Positions 35,078 to 43,537 of a stretch of DNA of 64,000 bases are shown one piece after another. Source of the stretch: Desulfurispira natronophila. GTDB taxonomy: Bacteria; Chrysiogenota; Chrysiogenetes; Chrysiogenales; Chrysiogenaceae. The DNA lies in NCBI RefSeq assembly GCF_014203025.1, contig NZ_JACHID010000008.1, positions 62,001 to 126,000 of the forward strand. The letters are read 5' to 3'. The notes beneath the pieces are model-generated. The model worked only from the letters and a program-made list of their open reading frames with translations, had not been told where the DNA came from and did no database searches. A program made the translations under genes and the position numbers. Numbering within the stretch: the first letter of the stretch is position 1; every line of letters starts with the position of its first letter.

Positions 35078-35093
35078 TGCAGAAAGTGTGCCA
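35078..35093 (-). promoter_or_regulatory. Sigma-54 type promoter of fliK-flgD-flgE
   Basis: On the minus strand, TGGCAC (35093-35088) and TGCA (35081-35078) have the invariant GG and GC separated by 10 nt, close to the TGGCAC-N5-TTGC consensus with one mismatch. Spacing to the fliK start (35029) is right. Hook genes under RpoN control are common in several phyla. Confidence 0.7.
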
Positions 35094-35119
35094 GAAGTAT
35101 GGCGTGAGGCGAAGAGGGG

Positions 35120-35584
35120 CTATGAAGATGCTGAGGGGAAGAGCTCCAGTAGCTTTTGGCGCCGGTACGCGAAGATACCTTTGAGCATTTTGGCTACTTT
35201 GATCCGGTGGACGATTTTTCCCAAGGGCCCAAAGGGGAGTGCGTAGGTGACGTGATCAATCATATGGGTTTTGTCTGGCCCTATGCTTTCGATGTGATGA
35301 AAGTGGTACCAGAGGCGGTAGGGGCCCAGGCGCTGCTCGTCCACAAAGGATATGCCTTCATGTATATGCTTGATTTCGGTGAGCCAATTGTAGGTACCAA
35401 AAGGCGGCACCTGTATGCGGTAGTGAATGGTCAGGCCATTATGCATGACTGGGGGCAGGTGGGAGAGTATTTGAAAGTCCAGCTCTGGAGGTGTTAGCAG
35501 GTTGAGGTTTCTGGGAGTCGCGATAAAGTCCCATAATGTTTCTTGGGGGACATCCAAGGTGATTTCGCGGCGTAATTCGTGCAT
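35120..35584 (-). CDS. SRPBCC (START/Bet v1 fold) ligand-binding family protein
   Basis: A 154-residue protein with the polyketide-cyclase/dehydrase-like fold. The opening REITLDVPQETLWDFIATPRN, the RNLNLLTPPELDF segment and the later WYHFHHIESIGPDKTHMID fit the cell-division-inhibitor-like SRPBCC subgroup, often annotated as ligand-binding or oligoketide cyclase-like. It stands alone upstream of the flagellar cluster. No catalytic residue can be defined and the ligand is unknown. The ATG at 35584 has AAGGAA upstream. Confidence 0.75.
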   Translation of the reverse strand: MHELRREITLDVPQETLWDFIATPRNLNLLTPPELDFQILSHLPPVMHNGLTIHYRIQVPPFGTYNWLTEIKHIHEGISFVDEQRLGPYRLWYHFHHIESIGPDKTHMIDHVTYALPFGPLGKIVHRIKVAKMLKGIFAYRRQKLLELFPSASS

Positions 35585-35743
35585 ATGGGTATTCCTTCAG
35601 GCTGGGTAGCGCTTAACAGCAGCGCTGGTTTTTTTAGTAGCTAACCTATTAGTAGTGCCACCGCCAGGGTTGCCTCTGCCCCCTCGATCCGGGGTGGGTT
35701 GAAAAGTGGGCGCAGGGCAACGGGTGAAGTGTCGATGTCTGCC

Positions 35744-36664
35744 TCAGGTAAAGAGATGGGTGCTGAGGTAGCGCTCGCCACCGTCCGCCAGGATAGTGAT
35801 AATGTGTTTATCTTTGTTTTCCCGTCGACGGGCCACTTGCATGGCGGCATGAACATTGGCTCCTGAGGAGACCCCCACCAGTACCCCTTCTTTATTGGCA
35901 ATTTCACGGGCGGTGTGGATGGCGTCTTCGTCACTGATGCTGATGGTTTCGTCAATAATGGAGGTGTTGAGCACCGATGGAACGAAGCCGGCCCCCAGGC
36001 CCTGGATTTTATGGGTTCCCGGTGTGCCACCCTGCAATACGGAAGATGTCGCTGGTTCAACGGCCACAACTTGCACGGCGGGATTACGTTGCTTGAGCAC
36101 TTCACCTACTCCCGTCAGAGTGCCGCCGGTGCCAACGCCGCAGACAAAGATATCCACCTGGCCGTCCAGGTCGCGCCATATTTCCTCTGCGGTGGTTTGG
36201 CGGTGAATGTCCGGGTTGGCAGGGTTGTTAAACTGTTGCAGTATGAGTGATTCGGGTATTTCGCGGCTGAGTGCTTCGGCCCGGTCTACGGCTCCTTTCA
36301 TGCCAAGCTCTGCGGGGGTTAGCTCTAATCGCGCTCCCATGGCGCGCAACAGGCGTTGGCGCTCCAGGCTCATTGATTCCGGCATGGTAAGTACCAGGGA
36401 GAGTCCCATGGAGGCGCAAATGCTGGCCAGGGCAATGCCGGTGTTGCCGCTGGTTGGTTCGATAATGGTGGTGCTACTGCTGATCTTGGCGCCGCGACTG
36501 ATGGCGTCGTCGATCATGCTGTACCCAATGCGGTCTTTCACCGACGCGGTGGGATTCATGAATTCGCACTTGGCAAAGATATGGGTAGTGGTGGGAACCA
36601 TGCGTCCCAGTTTTAGCAGTGGAGTGTTGCCAATGAGTTCGCTGACATTGTAGGCTACATTCAT
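35744..36664 (-). CDS. cysK: Cysteine synthase A (O-acetylserine sulfhydrylase)
   Basis: PLP enzyme that makes cysteine from O-acetylserine and sulfide; 306 residues, normal length. The PLP lysine is in NPTASVKDRIGYSMI, substrate loop in EPTSGNTGIALA, the phosphate-binding loop in GVGTGGTLTGVGEVLK, and the C-terminal GVSSGANVHAAMQVARR. The ATG at 36664 gives MNVAYNVSELIGNTPLLKLG, the typical start; an upstream in-frame start at 36712 runs into the neighbouring gene. It begins 19 nt after the Rrf2 regulator gene, which probably controls it. Confidence 0.96.
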   Translation of the reverse strand: MNVAYNVSELIGNTPLLKLGRMVPTTTHIFAKCEFMNPTASVKDRIGYSMIDDAISRGAKISSSTTIIEPTSGNTGIALASICASMGLSLVLTMPESMSLERQRLLRAMGARLELTPAELGMKGAVDRAEALSREIPESLILQQFNNPANPDIHRQTTAEEIWRDLDGQVDIFVCGVGTGGTLTGVGEVLKQRNPAVQVVAVEPATSSVLQGGTPGTHKIQGLGAGFVPSVLNTSIIDETISISDEDAIHTAREIANKEGVLVGVSSGANVHAAMQVARRRENKDKHIITILADGGERYLSTHLFT

Positions 36665-36683
36665 AGAGGCCTCGTTCTCAGGT

Positions 36684-37094
36684 TCAGATATAGTACATGG
36701 TGTGTGAATCAAGCTTCTGGCTCAGGTCTACCAGGTCAGCCAAGGTGGTGGAAAAGACTTCGGCGATGCGGTTTTCCACATCGTTCCAGAAAAAATCCAG
36801 GGCCTTGTTTTCCACATTGTAGCGATTGGCCCCGAAACCTCCCTCAAGGCGCTCCAGTATGTGGAAGACAGTGATTTCACGTGGGTCCATCCCCAGTTGG
36901 TAGCCACCACCGGCCCCTCTTGTGCTTATAACGAAGTTCCCCTTTTTTAGTTGTACCAGGATCTGCTCCAGGTAGTTTTGGGGGATATTTCCGTATTTGG
37001 CTATGTCGCGAATTTGTATGATTTTATCTGGGTTCTGGGCCAGGTAAAGCATGGCCGCCAGGCCATAAGCGCCTTTGGATGAAACAAATGCCAT
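36684..37094 (-). CDS. Rrf2 family transcriptional regulator (CymR-like, no cysteines)
   Basis: A 136-residue winged-helix regulator. The N-terminal MAFVSSKGAYGLAAMLYLAQ and the recognition part NIPQNYLEQILVQLKKGNFV, followed by STRGAGGGYQLG, define the Rrf2 family. It contains no cysteine at all, so unlike IscR or NsrR it cannot bind an Fe-S cluster. In this it resembles CymR, which senses cysteine supply by complexing with CysK. It is directly upstream of cysK in one operon. AAGGAG lies 4 nt before the ATG at 37094. Confidence 0.9.
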   Translation of the reverse strand: MAFVSSKGAYGLAAMLYLAQNPDKIIQIRDIAKYGNIPQNYLEQILVQLKKGNFVISTRGAGGGYQLGMDPREITVFHILERLEGGFGANRYNVENKALDFFWNDVENRIAEVFSTTLADLVDLSQKLDSHTMYYI

Positions 37095-37145
37095 GAGGGC
37101 TCCTTGTTTTCTGTGAACGGTGTAGGGATGTTGCAAAATACTACT

Positions 37146-37174
37146 ACTATAACCACTGTAAGGCAGTTTGGCAA
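37146..37174 (-). promoter_or_regulatory. Sigma-70 promoter of Rrf2-cysK operon
   Basis: On the minus strand TTGCCA (37174-37169), a 17-nt spacer and TATAGT (37151-37146). Predicted start of transcription is near 37139, about 45 nt before the Rrf2 start codon. Confidence 0.7.
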
Positions 37175-37261
37175 CTTAAGATTCCCAGTTGTTTGTGCCT
37201 GAAAAAGTATGGCTGGATAATTGCATTCGTTATGACTGAATTTCCCAATCAGGAGGTTTTC

Positions 37262-37612
37262 ATGACCACCGTGGATCAGAGTAAGGCCGCAGAATTGTTG
37301 CGGCAGGCCTGTGCCGATGACATATTGCAGTACCTCTCCGGCGTTTGCGAGGAAGAGCATTTGTTTGAAATTACCAAGTATGATGAGAGGCTGCAGGAGC
37401 AGCATCAGCGTATGATTCATCTACTGGGCGAAACCTACAATTTTCTGGATGAGATTCTGCTGCACCTGGGGCGATGTATGGGCTATCCGGAAGATATTTC
37501 CATGTGGAGCGACGGTACCCCACTTTACGCCATGCAGGAGGCTGTCCCTAACCTGGCACGCTCCCAGTGGCTGCGCCTTAAGGCTCAGGAAGCAGGCTTG
37601 TGGCCCCACTAG
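37262..37612 (+). CDS. Small helical hypothetical protein
   Basis: A 116-residue acidic protein predicted to be mostly alpha-helical (long runs such as SKAAELLRQACADDILQYLS and QEQHQRMIHLLGETYNFLDE). No membrane segment or known motif is visible. It has four cysteines that are not arranged as a metal site. The start at 37262 is supported by AGGAGG 5 nt upstream; an in-frame start at 37193 has none. It is divergent from the Rrf2-cysK operon. Function not recognised. Confidence 0.7.
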   Translation: MTTVDQSKAAELLRQACADDILQYLSGVCEEEHLFEITKYDERLQEQHQRMIHLLGETYNFLDEILLHLGRCMGYPEDISMWSDGTPLYAMQEAVPNLARSQWLRLKAQEAGLWPH

Positions 37613-37672
37613 GGGGCTGTCCATGGAGGTTGTTGTAGAGAAATAAGCAACTGAACTGAGGCGTTTTGTCAG

Positions 37673-37731
37673 GTGAAACGGCCTTGGCTCACAGGTAGTC
37701 TGTGCCGTGGCCAGAGTGGTAACAGTTTCAC
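37673..37731 (+). repeat. Nested imperfect palindrome
   Basis: GTGAAAC (37673-37679) and GTTTCAC (37725-37731) form the outer arms. Inside are GGCC/GGCC and a CACAG-GTAGT-CTGTG hairpin (37690-37704). There is no T-run, so it is not a clear terminator of the preceding gene. Confidence 0.5.
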
Positions 37732-37790
37732 TTGCTCATCAGTGGTGTGAGGGTTGTCGGTACCCTTTTGCTATGCTGGTGAGTGTTTTT

Positions 37791-37873
37791 CTTTTGTGGT
37801 ACAAAAGCAGATAAAGCGCTGAGTATGGCTCATGGTGTCTGGCTTTGCTCAACGCTACTTTTGCCACAAAAAG
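37791..37873 (+). promoter_or_regulatory. Leader hairpin reaching the ribosome-binding site of cupin-YbaK gene
   Basis: Left-arm blocks CTTTT, GTGG, CAAAAG and AGCGCTGAG (37791-37823) pair with CTCAACGCT, CTTTTG, CCAC and AAAAAG (37848-37873) in the correct nested order, with small bulges. The right arm runs into the Shine-Dalgarno AAGGA at 37871-37875, 10 nt before the ATG at 37885. Folding would mask ribosome access, so translational control is likely. Confidence 0.6.
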
Positions 37874-37884
37874 GATCTGTTACC

Positions 37885-38811
37885 ATGAAACGCATAGACG
37901 TCAGTTACCTTTCCACGCTGGTGCAACAGGCTCAGAGCTCATCATTGTTGCGCCATATTGAAACCTTTACCAGCTCCCGCGACCATACTATTCGCCGTTT
38001 TCTCCACGCATTGGAGCCGGGCAGCTACCTGCGTCCTGTCTCCTTGAGTACGGTGGACAAGGTTTTGCTTTGCCTGCAAGGGAAGGTTCTGGTGGCGACC
38101 TTTACAGAGGAGCAGCTTTTTGACGAGGTGGTGGCCTTGGGTGCCGATTTGCCCAGTCGTGGGTTGGAGATTTCTGCTGGAACATGCCACTGCATGGTGG
38201 CATTGGAGTCGGCCAGCGTGTTGTACGAGTCTCACTATGGCAACCTTGAGAGCCCTGTGGAGGCACCTTGGGCCCCGGAGGACGAAGACGAGTCCAGTGC
38301 CCGCCACTTTCGCCACAAGGTTATTCTTGCCCACTCCAAGGAGGGGGTGTTGGGAGAGCTTCTTTCCCACGGTCTGATGGAGCGGTACTTTGAACACAAG
38401 ACTTTGACCCGGACTTCACTTGAGGCTGCCGAGGCCCTGGGGGTTGATGTCGGGCAGATTGCCAAGAGCATTGTGCTGATGAGCGACGATGGCGAGGCGG
38501 TTATTGTGGTGCTGGCAGGGGATCGCCGGGTGGATCTCGGCAAGGTACGTCACGCCCTGGGAAAGAAATTTCGCATTGCCACTCCGGAGCAGACTCTGGC
38601 GACTACTGGTTATCTAGTGGGCTCGGTGAGTCCTTTTGCGATTCTGGAGCCTTCTTCGATATACATTGATGTAAGTTTGCGTGGTTTTTCCGAAATTTAC
38701 CCTGCTGCTGGCAGCACCAACAATGGCTTTCGCACGACTTTTCGAGAGTTGACTGATATCCTGGGTTTTCCGCGTTGTGACTTTGCCAAGGAGGTTGTGG
38801 CCGCGTTATGA
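37885..38811 (+). CDS. Fusion of WbuC-like cupin domain and YbaK/EbsC aminoacyl-tRNA deacylase domain
   Basis: A 308-residue two-domain protein. Residues 1 to about 135 follow the WbuC cupin metalloprotein family: MKRIDVSYLSTLVQQAQ, RRFLHALEPGSYLRP, LEISAGTCHCMVALE and APWAPEDE. The family's metal histidines after LRP (RPHRH) are replaced here by RPVSL, so the metal site is probably lost. From about residue 155 a YbaK-type domain follows (EHKTLTRTSLEAAEALGV, QIAKSIVLMSDD, GLxxGSVSPF-like motif LVGSVSPFAIL), expected to hydrolyse mischarged tRNA. It precedes tmk with an ATGA overlap. No frameshift is seen at the junction. Confidence 0.83.
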   Translation: MKRIDVSYLSTLVQQAQSSSLLRHIETFTSSRDHTIRRFLHALEPGSYLRPVSLSTVDKVLLCLQGKVLVATFTEEQLFDEVVALGADLPSRGLEISAGTCHCMVALESASVLYESHYGNLESPVEAPWAPEDEDESSARHFRHKVILAHSKEGVLGELLSHGLMERYFEHKTLTRTSLEAAEALGVDVGQIAKSIVLMSDDGEAVIVVLAGDRRVDLGKVRHALGKKFRIATPEQTLATTGYLVGSVSPFAILEPSSIYIDVSLRGFSEIYPAAGSTNNGFRTTFRELTDILGFPRCDFAKEVVAAL

Positions 38812-39431
38812 GTGGGGTATTTATTACCTTTGAGGGTCCTGATGGTGCGGGCAAGACTACGCAGCTGCAGCGACTCTCCCGGCATTTGCAGCAATTGGGT
38901 ACAGAGCACATCTGCACCCGTGAGCCAGGTGGTACGCCCACGGCTGAGCGTATTCGCACCTTGATTTTCGACCCAGAAGTTCAGTTGGTGCCGGATGCGG
39001 AGCTGCTGCTTTTTGCTGCTGCTCGCGCCCAGCATGTGCAGGAGTGTATAGCTCCTGCTCTTGAGCAGGGCCGGTGGGTGCTTTGTGATCGCTTTACTCT
39101 CTCCACTCTGGTTTACCAGGGCTATGGTCGCGGTCTGAGCCACGAGCGGATTTATCAGCTTTCCGCCATGGCTACCGGTGGGCTCCAGCCCCATTTGCAA
39201 CTGGTGGTTGATGTGGATGCCCTGCATGGGCAGCAACGGATCCACCAGCGCCACGGCGATGTCAATAATCGGTTTGACACCCTTTCCTGTGAGTTTCATC
39301 AGCGAGTGGTTGAGGGTTTTCGCGCTGCGGCTAGCAGTGAGGCTAACTGTTTTGTGGTTGATGGCCGTAACAGTGAGGACGAGGTGCACCACTCCATTAT
39401 CAACGCTCTGCAACAGCGAGGTCTTCTGTGA
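38808..39431 (+). CDS. tmk: Thymidylate kinase
   Basis: Phosphorylates dTMP to dTDP in the cytoplasm; 207 residues, full length. The P-loop is FEGPDGAGKTTQ at about residues 8-19, followed by the TREPGGTP motif and the DR[FY] motif as CDRFTLSTLVYQGYGRG. The LID region and a conserved RFD near 160 are present. The ATG overlaps the stop of the cupin-YbaK gene (ATGA), and its own stop overlaps the holB start. The tmk-holB order is widely conserved. Confidence 0.96.
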   Translation: MSGVFITFEGPDGAGKTTQLQRLSRHLQQLGTEHICTREPGGTPTAERIRTLIFDPEVQLVPDAELLLFAAARAQHVQECIAPALEQGRWVLCDRFTLSTLVYQGYGRGLSHERIYQLSAMATGGLQPHLQLVVDVDALHGQQRIHQRHGDVNNRFDTLSCEFHQRVVEGFRAAASSEANCFVVDGRNSEDEVHHSIINALQQRGLL

Positions 39432-40357
39432 AGGAGCTCCCCCCTTACCTGGAGCTCTATCGTCGAGAGATGCAACGGGGAAGGCCCCATCACGCCTATC
39501 TGGTGGGGAGCGGATCGGCACTGGCGGTAGAGTTTGCTCTCTACTTCCTGCGGGGGCTCAATTGTCTTGGCCCGGTGCAGGGGTGCTTGCCTTGTGGAGA
39601 TTGTTACTGCTGTAAGCACGACTATATGGTTTCGCGGCAGATTGAACCTGAAGATGGCCATATATCTATAGACCAGATCCGGGATCTGGCGGAATTTCTT
39701 GACTCCACCTCGGTAGACGGTCAGTTCCGCTGCAAGGGTGTTATTATTGAGCAAGCAGAAAAAATGACATCAACCGATGCTGTCAATCGAACCCAGGAAA
39801 ATGCTCTGCTTAAAACCCTGGAGGAGCCCCCTGTCGGAAGTGTTCTCTTCCTCCTCTCTGATGTTCCCTCTTTCTTCTTGCCTACGATCCGATCTCGGAC
39901 GGCCTTTCTTCCTTTTTATAATGTAGAAATGGAAGAGTATCGCCGACACCTGGGTGATTTACAATTCAGTCAAAATGAAATACAGTTGCTAAGCAAAATT
40001 GCCGACACCAGTTGTACCGAGCGCCGTGACCTGGAGTTTATTGTTCAGTGTGTGGCGGTGGCGCGCGGCTTGCTTAAAGGCAGTCTGGAAGCTGAGCAGG
40101 TGCAGTTTTACCTCAAAAATGCCGATCAGTGGGAGCGTATGTTGCGGGTATTTCACGTCTATTTCCGCGACGCGTTGATTTTTTTGCAAACCGGTAAACA
40201 CGACAGGGTGTATAAGATAGTACCATGCAATCCGTACCGCGTAATAGAAATACTGCAGGACATCGGGAGGGTTCGCCGGATCCTTTCGACGACGCACTCA
40301 AACCCGAGATTTCAGATGTTGAGCTTGCTCAGCAAGCATCGTTGCCAGACCGTATAA
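39428..40357 (+). CDS. holB: DNA polymerase III subunit delta'
   Basis: Clamp-loader subunit of 309 residues. The AAA+ core has a zinc-module-like segment CLPCGDCYCCKHDY, the IRDLAEFLDSTSVDGQFRCK block (typical RxLxxxL...G..KV), IIEQAEKMTSTDAVNRTQEN, ALLKTLEEPP and LLSDVPSFFLPTIRSRT. The Walker A of clamp-loader ATPases is not visible, which is normal for delta'. The start is GTG at 39428, overlapping tmk. The C-terminus runs to 40357 and overlaps the next gene. Confidence 0.9.
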   Translation: MKELPPYLELYRREMQRGRPHHAYLVGSGSALAVEFALYFLRGLNCLGPVQGCLPCGDCYCCKHDYMVSRQIEPEDGHISIDQIRDLAEFLDSTSVDGQFRCKGVIIEQAEKMTSTDAVNRTQENALLKTLEEPPVGSVLFLLSDVPSFFLPTIRSRTAFLPFYNVEMEEYRRHLGDLQFSQNEIQLLSKIADTSCTERRDLEFIVQCVAVARGLLKGSLEAEQVQFYLKNADQWERMLRVFHVYFRDALIFLQTGKHDRVYKIVPCNPYRVIEILQDIGRVRRILSTTHSNPRFQMLSLLSKHRCQTV

Positions 40358-41643
40358 AGGTTGTCAGCGTCAAGTTTCGCACCGCCGGCAAGCTTTATGA
40401 GTTCCTCCATAATGAGGATCTGGACATAAAGGTGGGGGAGTACATTATAGTCTCCCTGGAGAAGGGCGAGGGTATTGCTACCGTTGTTCATCCTCCTTTT
40501 GCCACTGACAGAGACAAGAACCGTGTTTATCGTCGGGTGCTTCGCAAAGCTACTGAGGAAGATGTGGCCATGCACAAAGCCAATCAAGAGCTAGAGATTT
40601 ATGCTTTTGAGACGGCACTGCATCGAGTAAAAAAGCATCGCCTGCCCATGAAGCTGGTGCGGGCTGAGTATCTATTTGATGCCAGCAAGATAACATTCTA
40701 CTTTACAGCTGATGGCCGGGTGGACTTTCGCGAACTGGTGAAGGATCTGGCCCAGGAGTTCAAGACTCGCATTGAAATGCGCCAGATTGGCGTGCGCGAT
40801 GAAACCAAGCTTCTGGGCGGATTTGCTCCTTGCGGTCGCACTTGCTGTTGCAGTTCATTTTTGCGGGATTTCGCGCCCGTGTCTATCCGCATGGCCAAGG
40901 AACAGAATCTTAATCTCAGCCCCTCCAAAATTTCCGGCCTCTGTGGCCGTCTCATGTGCTGCCTCGTCTATGAACACTCCCAGTATGAGCAGGCTCTAGA
41001 AAGTATGCCCAAACTGGAGTCGGAGTACGATGATGGGCGGGTCAAGGGAACCGTTATCAAGCTCAATCCCCTCAAGCGCACCTTGTTGGTACTTACGGTT
41101 GATGGTAAGCACGAAGAGATTGATCTTAATACCCGCAGGGGAGCTCCCCGATTTTGCAATCGCTGTCAGGGTGAGGCATCGGCCTGTCAGTGCCCGACCC
41201 GCCAGGTTCGGGCTAAAGTAGAAGCCGCCACGCCACCGGAACCGGTAACACCGGAAGAAGGTGAGTATGATCTCTCTGCCTGGCAGGAGCCCATTGTTGG
41301 CTTCAGCAAGGAGCAGGCCCCGGATGTGCCTGCAGCGCAGAAAGAGATTCGACGTCCTGCCAAGCCTCGCAGTAAGCCAAAGGGCGAGCAGGTTCAGTCA
41401 GAGTCCAAAGAGAAGGAATCGGGCCGAGAGCAGGGTAAGCGTCGCTCTCGCGGTTCCCGGCGAAGTAAGGAAAAGCGAAATGCACCAAAAAAAGGCAATT
41501 CAGGGGCAACGCAGAGCGAATCCCCATCGCCAGCAGGAGCAGATTCAGCAGTGACGGAGCACAGTATATCCCGTCAACAGACTCCTCGCTGGAAAAACCG
41601 CAGCACCGGTGCGGTTATAGATCACAGCGACAACGGCAAGTGA
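40345..41643 (+). CDS. ricT: RicT/YaaT-like PSP1 domain protein
   Basis: A 432-residue protein of the PSP1 family. The core (residues 1-250) has VVSVKFRTAGKLYEF, IGVRDETKLLGGFAPCGRTC with a CGRTCCCS cysteine cluster, and SGLCGRLMCCLVYEH. These cysteines match those that bind Fe-S in the Bacillus RicT/YaaT complex, which affects RNA processing. The C-terminal third is a Lys/Arg/Glu/Ser-rich disordered tail with four more cysteines (CNRCQGEASACQC) at its start. The TTG at 40345 gives a 13-nt overlap with holB. The ATG at 40225 would need a 133-nt overlap and looks less likely. Confidence 0.85.
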   Translation, partial: PDRIKVVSVKFRTAGKLYEFLHNEDLDIKVGEYIIVSLEKGEGIATVVHPPFATDRDKNRVYRRVLRKATEEDVAMHKANQELEIYAFETALHRVKKHRLPMKLVRAEYLFDASKITFYFTADGRVDFRELVKDLAQEFKTRIEMRQIGVRDETKLLGGFAPCGRTCCCSSFLRDFAPVSIRMAKEQNLNLSPSKISGLCGRLMCCLVYEHSQYEQALESMPKLESEYDDGRVKGTVIKLNPLKRTLLVLTVDGKHEEIDLNTRRGAPRFCNRCQGEASACQCPTRQVRAKVEAATPPEPVTPEEGEYDLSAWQEPIVGFSKEQAPDVPAAQKEIRRPAKPRSKPKGEQVQSESKEKESGREQGKRRSRGSRRSKEKRNAPKKGNSGATQSESPSPAGADSAVTEHSISRQQTPRWKNRSTGAVIDHSDNGK

Positions 41644-41650
41644 GGTATTC

Positions 41651-43537
41651 ATGAGTCAGACCTATTATGTTACGACCCCAATTTACTACGTCAACGACGT
41701 TCCCCATATTGGTCACGCCTACACTACGGTGGCATGTGATGTTGCCGCTCGCTATCACCGACTGGCCGGCAAGGATGTCATGTTTCTGACCGGCACCGAC
41801 GAGCACGGCATGAAGATTGAGCGGGCAGCCACGGCTAACGGTCAGACTCCCATTGAACTGGCCAGCCGTGTTGTCAAACGCTTTCAGGAACTGTGGCAGG
41901 TCATGGATATTTCCCACGACGACTTTATCCGTACCACCGAAGATCGTCATAAAGCCGGTGTGCACAAGCTCTTTTGCCAACTCAAGGATCAGGGTGATAT
42001 TTATTTAGGTGAATACGAAGGCTGGTATTGCACTCCCTGCGAGTCATTCTGGACAGAGACCCAGGTGGGGGAAAGCTGTCTGTGCCCCGACTGTGGCCGC
42101 CCAGTGGAAAAACTTAAGGAGCAGTCCTACTTTTTTCGCATGAGCAAGTATGCTCAGCCCTTGCTGGAGCATATCCGGCAGCATCCTGAGTTTATACAGC
42201 CGGAAAGTCGTCGCAACGAGATAGTTCGTTTTGTTGAGAGCGGCCTGCGGGATCTCTCCATCTCCCGCACTACCTTTGATTGGGGTATCAAGGTTCCCGA
42301 TGATTCGGATCACGTACTTTACGTCTGGTTTGACGCTCTTTCCAACTATATGACCGCTATTGGCTATGGAACCGACGAAGAAAAATTTCAGCGTTACTGG
42401 CCCGCTTCGGTACATGTGGTGGGCAAGGATATCCTGCGTTTTCACACAGTCTACTGGCCAACCTTCCTCATGGCAGCCGGTATTGAGTTGCCCCGCCAGG
42501 TCTTTGCACACGGCTGGTGGACAGTGGAAGGCAAAAAGATGAGCAAGTCCCTGATGAACGCCGTTGACCCCGCCACGCTGGTAGAGCAGTTCGGCGTCGA
42601 TGCCATCCGTTACTTTCTTATGCGGGAAGTCCCCTTTGGCCTGGACGGAGATTTCAGCATGCAGGCGCTGGTGGGGCGCATAAACAGCGACCTGGCCAAC
42701 GACTTGGGCAACCTGCTCAACCGTATATCCGGCATGATCTTTCGCTACTTTGACGGCACCATTCCTCCGGCGCCTGCCAGCTCCACTCAGCGGGAAGCCC
42801 AATTGATCAGCGCGACGGCAGAGCGCATCAGCGGCTATCGCAGTGACATGGAGCACATGGCCTTCAACCGGGCCCTCATGAAGGTGTGGGAACTCATCAG
42901 CAGCTACAACAAGTACATCGTGGAAACCGAACCCTGGACACTGCACAAAGCGGGTAAAACCGAGGAGCTGCAGACGGTTCTTGCCACCGTGGCCGAGGGC
43001 ATGCGCATCATTGCTAACGCCACCTGGCCCTTTATGCCCGGCTCATCGGAGCGCATTCTGCAGGCGCTTGGCTGTGAGCTTGAGGGGAACCTGGAGTTTG
43101 ACTACTCCGCCAGCAGCCGCACCATGCAGCAGATGCCGGTGCTCTTTTCCCGCGTCGAAGATATTCCCGTCATTGCAGAAGAGGGCGAAGGTGAGGAGGA
43201 GTCAACCCCTCGCATCGACTTTGATACCTTCCTCCAGGTCAGCATCAAGGCCGGACGCATTGTGGGCTGTCAAAAGGTGCCCAAATCGAGCAAACTGCTG
43301 AAACTGGAAGTGGATCTGGGTGAGGGTCGCCTTCGCACTATCGTCAGCGGCATTGCCCAATCATACTCCCCCGAGGATCTGCTGGACAAGAACGTATCGG
43401 TCATCGCCAACCTGAAGCCTGCCAAGCTGATGGGCATTGAATCCGAGGGCATGATCCTGGCAGCCAAAACGGCCAAGAACCGCTTCGAAGTCCCCTTTCT
43501 CAGCGAGCAGGTGAAGCCGGGAACGGATATTCGCTGA
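41651..43537 (+). CDS. metG: Methionyl-tRNA synthetase
   Basis: Charges tRNA-Met; class I synthetase of 628 residues. HIGH-type motif PHIGHAYT at about residue 18, the zinc cysteines CTPCESFW and CPDCGRPV, and KKMSKS near residue 298. The C-terminal domain (about 515-628) is the tRNA-binding EMAP/Trbp111-like module with SIKAGRIVGCQKVPKS, VSGIAQSYSPEDL and GMILAAKT. The ATG at 41651 is preceded by GAGG, 7 nt after ricT. Its TGA overlaps the tatD start (TGATG). Confidence 0.97.
   Translation: MSQTYYVTTPIYYVNDVPHIGHAYTTVACDVAARYHRLAGKDVMFLTGTDEHGMKIERAATANGQTPIELASRVVKRFQELWQVMDISHDDFIRTTEDRHKAGVHKLFCQLKDQGDIYLGEYEGWYCTPCESFWTETQVGESCLCPDCGRPVEKLKEQSYFFRMSKYAQPLLEHIRQHPEFIQPESRRNEIVRFVESGLRDLSISRTTFDWGIKVPDDSDHVLYVWFDALSNYMTAIGYGTDEEKFQRYWPASVHVVGKDILRFHTVYWPTFLMAAGIELPRQVFAHGWWTVEGKKMSKSLMNAVDPATLVEQFGVDAIRYFLMREVPFGLDGDFSMQALVGRINSDLANDLGNLLNRISGMIFRYFDGTIPPAPASSTQREAQLISATAERISGYRSDMEHMAFNRALMKVWELISSYNKYIVETEPWTLHKAGKTEELQTVLATVAEGMRIIANATWPFMPGSSERILQALGCELEGNLEFDYSASSRTMQQMPVLFSRVEDIPVIAEEGEGEEESTPRIDFDTFLQVSIKAGRIVGCQKVPKSSKLLKLEVDLGEGRLRTIVSGIAQSYSPEDLLDKNVSVIANLKPAKLMGIESEGMILAAKTAKNRFEVPFLSEQVKPGTDIR

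Noticed and set aside
40225-40344. ATG-started N-terminal extension of the RicT-like protein
   Set aside because: It would overlap holB by 133 nt, has no good ribosome-binding site and its composition looks like an out-of-frame reading; TTG at 40345 preferred.
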